A DNA stretch of 64,000 bases from Ulva prolifera (taxonomy: Eukaryota > Chlorophyta > Ulvophyceae > Ulvales > Ulvaceae): positions 8,499,315 to 8,563,314 of the forward strand of contig CM041199.1 in the NCBI GenBank assembly GCA_023078555.1. The letters run 5' to 3'. The notes beneath the pieces were generated by a model. It worked only from the letters and a program-made list of their open reading frames with translations. It made no database searches and was not told the DNA's origin. The number at the start of each line of letters is the position of its first letter. Within the stretch, counting starts at the first letter, position 1. The translations under genes and the position numbers were made by a program. Shown piece by piece: positions 60,841 through 64,000 of this stretch.

Positions 60841-63800
60841 TGCCCAACGTGAAGCTCGTACCCCAATCTCGAGCCCCAATCCAGGCTGGAGCCCAACTCC
60901 AAGATGGCACCCCATTCTCGAGCCCCAATCCAGGCTCGAGCCCCACTCCAAGATGGTACCCCAATCTCGAGCCTCAATCCAGGCTCATGCCCAACGTGAA
61001 GCTCGTACCCCAATTTCGAGCCCCAATCCAGGCTGGAGCCCAAATCCAAGATGGCACCCCGATCTCGAGCCCCAATCCAGGCTCGAGCCCCACTCCAAGA
61101 TGGCACCCCAATCTCTAGCCCCAATCCAGGCTCGTGCCCAACGTTAAGCTCGTACCCCAATCTCGAGCCCCAGTCCAGGCTGGAGCCCAACTCCAAGATG
61201 GCACCCCATTCTCGAGCCCCAATCCAGGCTCGAGCCCCACTCCAAGATGGTACCCCAATCTCGAGCCCCAATCCAAGCTCGAGCCCGACTCCAAGATGGC
61301 ACCACAATCTCTAGCCCCAATCCAGGCTCGTGCCCAACGTGAAGCTCGTACCCCAATCTCGAGCCCCAATCCAGGCTGGAGCCCACCTCCAAGATGACAC
61401 CCCATTCTCGAGCCCCAATCCAGGCTCGAGCCCCACTCCAAGATGGCACCACAATCTCTAGCCCCAATCTAGGCTCGTGCCCAACGTGAAGCTCGTACCC
61501 CAATCTCGAGCCCCAATCCAGGCTGGAGCCCAACTCCAAGATGGCACCCCATTCTCGAGCCCCAATCCAGGCTCGAGCCCCACTCCAAGATGGTACCCCA
61601 ATCTCGAGCCTCAATCCAGGCTCGAGCCCGTCTCCAAGATGGCACCACAATCTCTTGCCCCAATCCAGGCTCGTGCCCAACGTGAAGCTCGTACCCCAAT
61701 CTCGAGCCCCAATCCAGGCTGGAGCCCACCTCCAAGATTGCACCCCATTCTCGAGCCCCAATCCAGGCTCGAGCCCCACTCCAAGATGGCACCCCAATCT
61801 CTAGCCCCAATCCAGGCTCGTGCCCAACGTGAAGCTCGTACCCCAATCTCGAGCCCCAATCCAAGCTGGAGCCCAACTCCAAGATGGCACCCCATTCTCG
61901 AGCCCCAATCCGGGCTCGAGCCCCACTCCAAGATGGTACCCCAATCTCGAGCCCCAATCCAAGCTCGAGCCCGACTCCAAGATGGCACCACAATCTCTAG
62001 CCCCAATCCAGGCTCGTGCCCAACGTGAAGCTCGTACCCCAATCTCGAGCCCCAATCCAGGCTGGAGCCCACCTCCAAGATGACACCCCATTCTCGAGCG
62101 CCAATCCAGGCTCGAGCCCCACTCCAAGATGGCACCACAATCTCTAGCCCCAATCTAGGCTCGTGCCCAACGTGAAGCTCGTACCCCAATCTCGAGCCCC
62201 AATCCAGGCTGGAGCCCAACTCCAAGATGGCACCCCATTCTCGAGCCCCAATCCAGGCTCGAGCCCCACTCCAAGATGGTACCCCAATCTCGAGCCTCAA
62301 TCCAGGCTCGAGCCCGTCTCCAAGATGGCACCACAATCTCTTGCCCCAATCCAGGCTCGTGCCCAACGTGAAGCTCGTACCCCAATCTCGAGCCCCAATC
62401 CAGGCTGGAGCCCACCTCCAAGATTGCACCCCATTCTCGAGCCCCAATCCAGGCTCGAGCCCCACTCCAAGATGGCACCCCAATCTCTAGCCCCAATCCA
62501 GGCTCGTGCCCAACGTGAAGCTCGTACCCCAATCTCGAGCCCCAATCCAGGCTGGAGCCCACCTCCAAGATGGGACCCCATTCTCGAGCCCCAATCCAGG
62601 CTCGAGCCCCACTCCAAGATGGCTCCCAATATCTAGCCCCAATCCAGGCTCGAGCCCCACTCCAATATGGTACCCCAATTTCTAGCCCCAATCCTGGCTC
62701 GTGCCCAACGTGAAGCTCGTACCCCAATCTCGAGCCCCAATCCAAGCTGGAGCCCACCTCCAAGATGACACCCCATTCTCGAGCCCCAATCCAGGCCCGA
62801 GCCCCACTCCAAGATGGTACCCCAATCTCGAGCCCCAATCCAGGCTCGTGCCCAACGTTAAGCTCGTACCCCAATCTCGAGCCCCAGTCCAGGCTGGAGC
62901 CCACCTCCAAGATGGCACCCCATTCACGAGCCCCAATCCAAGCTCGAGCCCGACTCCAAGATGGCACCACAATCTCTAGCCCCAATCCAGGCTCATGCCC
63001 AACGTGAAGCTCGTACCCCAGTCTCGAGCCCCAATCCAGGCTGGAGCCCAACTCCAAGATGGCACCCCATTCTCGAGCCCCAATCCAGGCTCGAGCCCCA
63101 CTCCAAGATGGTACCCCAATCTCGTGCCCCAATCCAAGCTCGTGCCCAACGTTAAGCTCGTACCCCAATCTCGAGCCCCAGTCCAGGCTCGAGCCTGTCT
63201 CCAAGATGGCACCACAATCTCTTGCCCCAATCCAGGCTCGTGCCCAACGTTAAGCTCGTACCCCAATCTCGAGCCCCAATCCAGGCTGGAGCCCAACTCC
63301 AAGATGGCACCCCATTCTCGAGCCCCAATCCAGGCTGGAGCCCCACTCCAAGATGGTACCCCAATCTCGAGCCCCAATCCAGGCTCGAGCCCGACTCCAA
63401 GATGGCACCACAATCTCTAGCCCCACTCCAGGCTCGTGCCCAACGTGAAGCTCGTACCCCAATCTCGAGCCCCAATCCAGGCTGGAGCCCAACTCCAAGA
63501 TGGCACACCATTCTCGAGCCCCAATCCAGGCTGGAGCCCCACTCCAAGATGGCTCCCAATATCTAGCCCCAATCCAGGCTCGAGCCCCACTCCAAGATGG
63601 AACCACAATCTCTAGCCCCTATCCGGCCTCATGCCCAACGTGAAGCTCGTACCCCACTCTCGAGCCCCAATCCAGGCTGGAGCCCACCTCCAAGATGGCA
63701 CCCCATTCTCGAGCCCCAATCCAGGCTCGAGCCCCACTCCAAGATGGCACCACAATCTCTAGCCCCAATCCAGGCTCATGCCCAACGTGAAGCTCGTACC

Positions 63801-64000
63801 CCAATCTCGAGCCCCAATCCAGGCTGGAGCCTAACTCCAAGATGGCACCCCATTCTCGAGCCCCAATCCAGGCTCGAGCCCCACTCCAAGATGGCACCCC
63901 GATCTCGAGCCCCAATCCGGGCTCGAGCCCCACTCCAAGATGGCACCCCAATCTCTAGCCCCAATCCAGGCTCGTGCCCAACGTTAAGCTCGTACCCCAA
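60840..64000 (+). repeat. Copies of 50.9-52.3 kb and 48.2-49.6 kb blocks at the right edge
   Basis: From about 60840 to 62200 the 49-bp array repeats the order of variants found at 50948 to 52300, an offset of 9892 bp. From about 62560 to the window edge it repeats the order at about 48170 to 49610, an offset of 14397 bp. It shares the 48-bp units and the GATGGAACC module, with a few private changes such as CCAGTCTCGAGCC at about 63018 and ATCTCGTGCCCC at about 63119. The large-scale shuffling shows that blocks of 1-3 kb, and not single monomers, are the units being copied. Confidence 0.7.

Larger units (their letters stand above)
28791..64000 (+). repeat. 49-bp satellite, about 718 copies, running off the right edge
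   Basis: The 49-bp unit starts GCCCCAATCCAGGCT, has a variable middle and ends near CCCCAATCTCGA or CCCCATTCTCGA. Four monomer types are clear: CGTGCCCAACGTGAAGCTCG; GGAGCCCAACTCC or GGAGCCCACCTCC; CGAGCCCCACTCCAAGATGG; and CGAGCCCGACTCCAAGATGG followed by CACCACAATCTCTA. They usually follow in that order, giving a 196-bp higher-order unit. A typical monomer has 22 C, 9 G, 12 A and 6 T, so the plus strand is strongly C-rich. The left part (28.8-31 kb) is more heterogeneous, with CACGTAAAGCTC and CTTAATCCAGG variants not seen later; the rest is increasingly uniform. Some 48-bp units (GATGGCTCCCAATATCTAG) shift the phase of duplicated blocks by 1-3 bases. Long stop-free frames on both strands are a by-product of the unit and are not genes. 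Confidence 0.97.

Noticed and set aside
28791-64000. Hundreds of overlapping 60 to 650 codon frames on both strands of the 49-bp array
   Set aside because: They repeat with the monomer, overlap in several frames at once and end at recurrent variant positions. They are by-products of the satellite.
7396-64000. Common origin of the minisatellite and the 49-bp satellite through the shared word CACTCCA in opposite orientation
   Set aside because: The match is only seven bases and does not extend. It is compatible with chance.
1-64000. Telomeric repeats, rRNA or tRNA genes
   Set aside because: No TTTAGGG-, TTAGGG- or TTTTAGGG-type tract, no rRNA-like sequence and no cloverleaf with a GGTTCGAATCC-type arm was found by reading both strands. 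Weak hits such as CAGTTCGAACGG near 14381 lack the rest of a tRNA.

Overview
This window is a nuclear satellite and minisatellite field, not a gene neighbourhood. By eye about 91% of the 64 kb lies in tandem arrays of four unrelated sequence families: a 94-bp satellite (193-3494), a short palindromic array of 61/71-bp units (5545-6165), a 13/19-bp minisatellite in two same-strand blocks (7396-13137 and 15435-28790), and a 49-bp satellite (28791 to the right edge at 64000, which it runs past). The remaining roughly 5.8 kb is four low-copy islands (1-192, 3495-5544, 6166-7395, 13138-15434) of about 50% GC, in which no known gene family can be recognised.

The kind of DNA points to a eukaryote: tens of kilobases of satellite, nested higher-order repeats, no operons, no ribosome-binding-site-led gene chains and no recognisable bacterial genes. 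Frequent GCATGC-type words and TGTAA near the one plausible exon would fit a green alga, but that is a weak guess. No telomeric repeat, rRNA, tRNA, transposon or retroelement was recognised, so a subtelomeric, pericentromeric or other heterochromatic position cannot be chosen.

Layout. Left edge: unique flank, then about 35 copies of the 94-bp unit in two subfamilies with 470-bp and 752-bp higher-order periods. Next: a 2-kb island, nine copies of a 27-nt near-perfect palindrome with two alternating spacer types, and a 1.2-kb island that holds the only plausible coding segment (6273-6509, perhaps a last exon) and a TTCCG-rich stretch. Then the GTGTGGAGTG minisatellite, interrupted once by a 2.3-kb island and carrying local duplications of 547, 785, 779, 811 and 1037 bp. 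It abuts the 49-bp satellite directly near 28790. The 49-bp satellite (about 718 units) has a basic four-monomer, 196-bp rhythm and nested block duplications (1224, 1764, 2055, 2597, 3 x 980 bp, and more distant copies at offsets of 3329, 5532, 9892 and 14397 bp).

Many very long stop-free frames cross the arrays, the longest about 6.9 kb on the minus strand at 22517-29461. They follow from the repeat units lacking stop codons in that orientation and are not annotated as genes. The most distinctive local signals are the palindromic array, a single fold-back (perfect 24-bp palindrome) at 23075-23098 that looks like a template-switch event, and the recurrent block structure of the 49-bp array.
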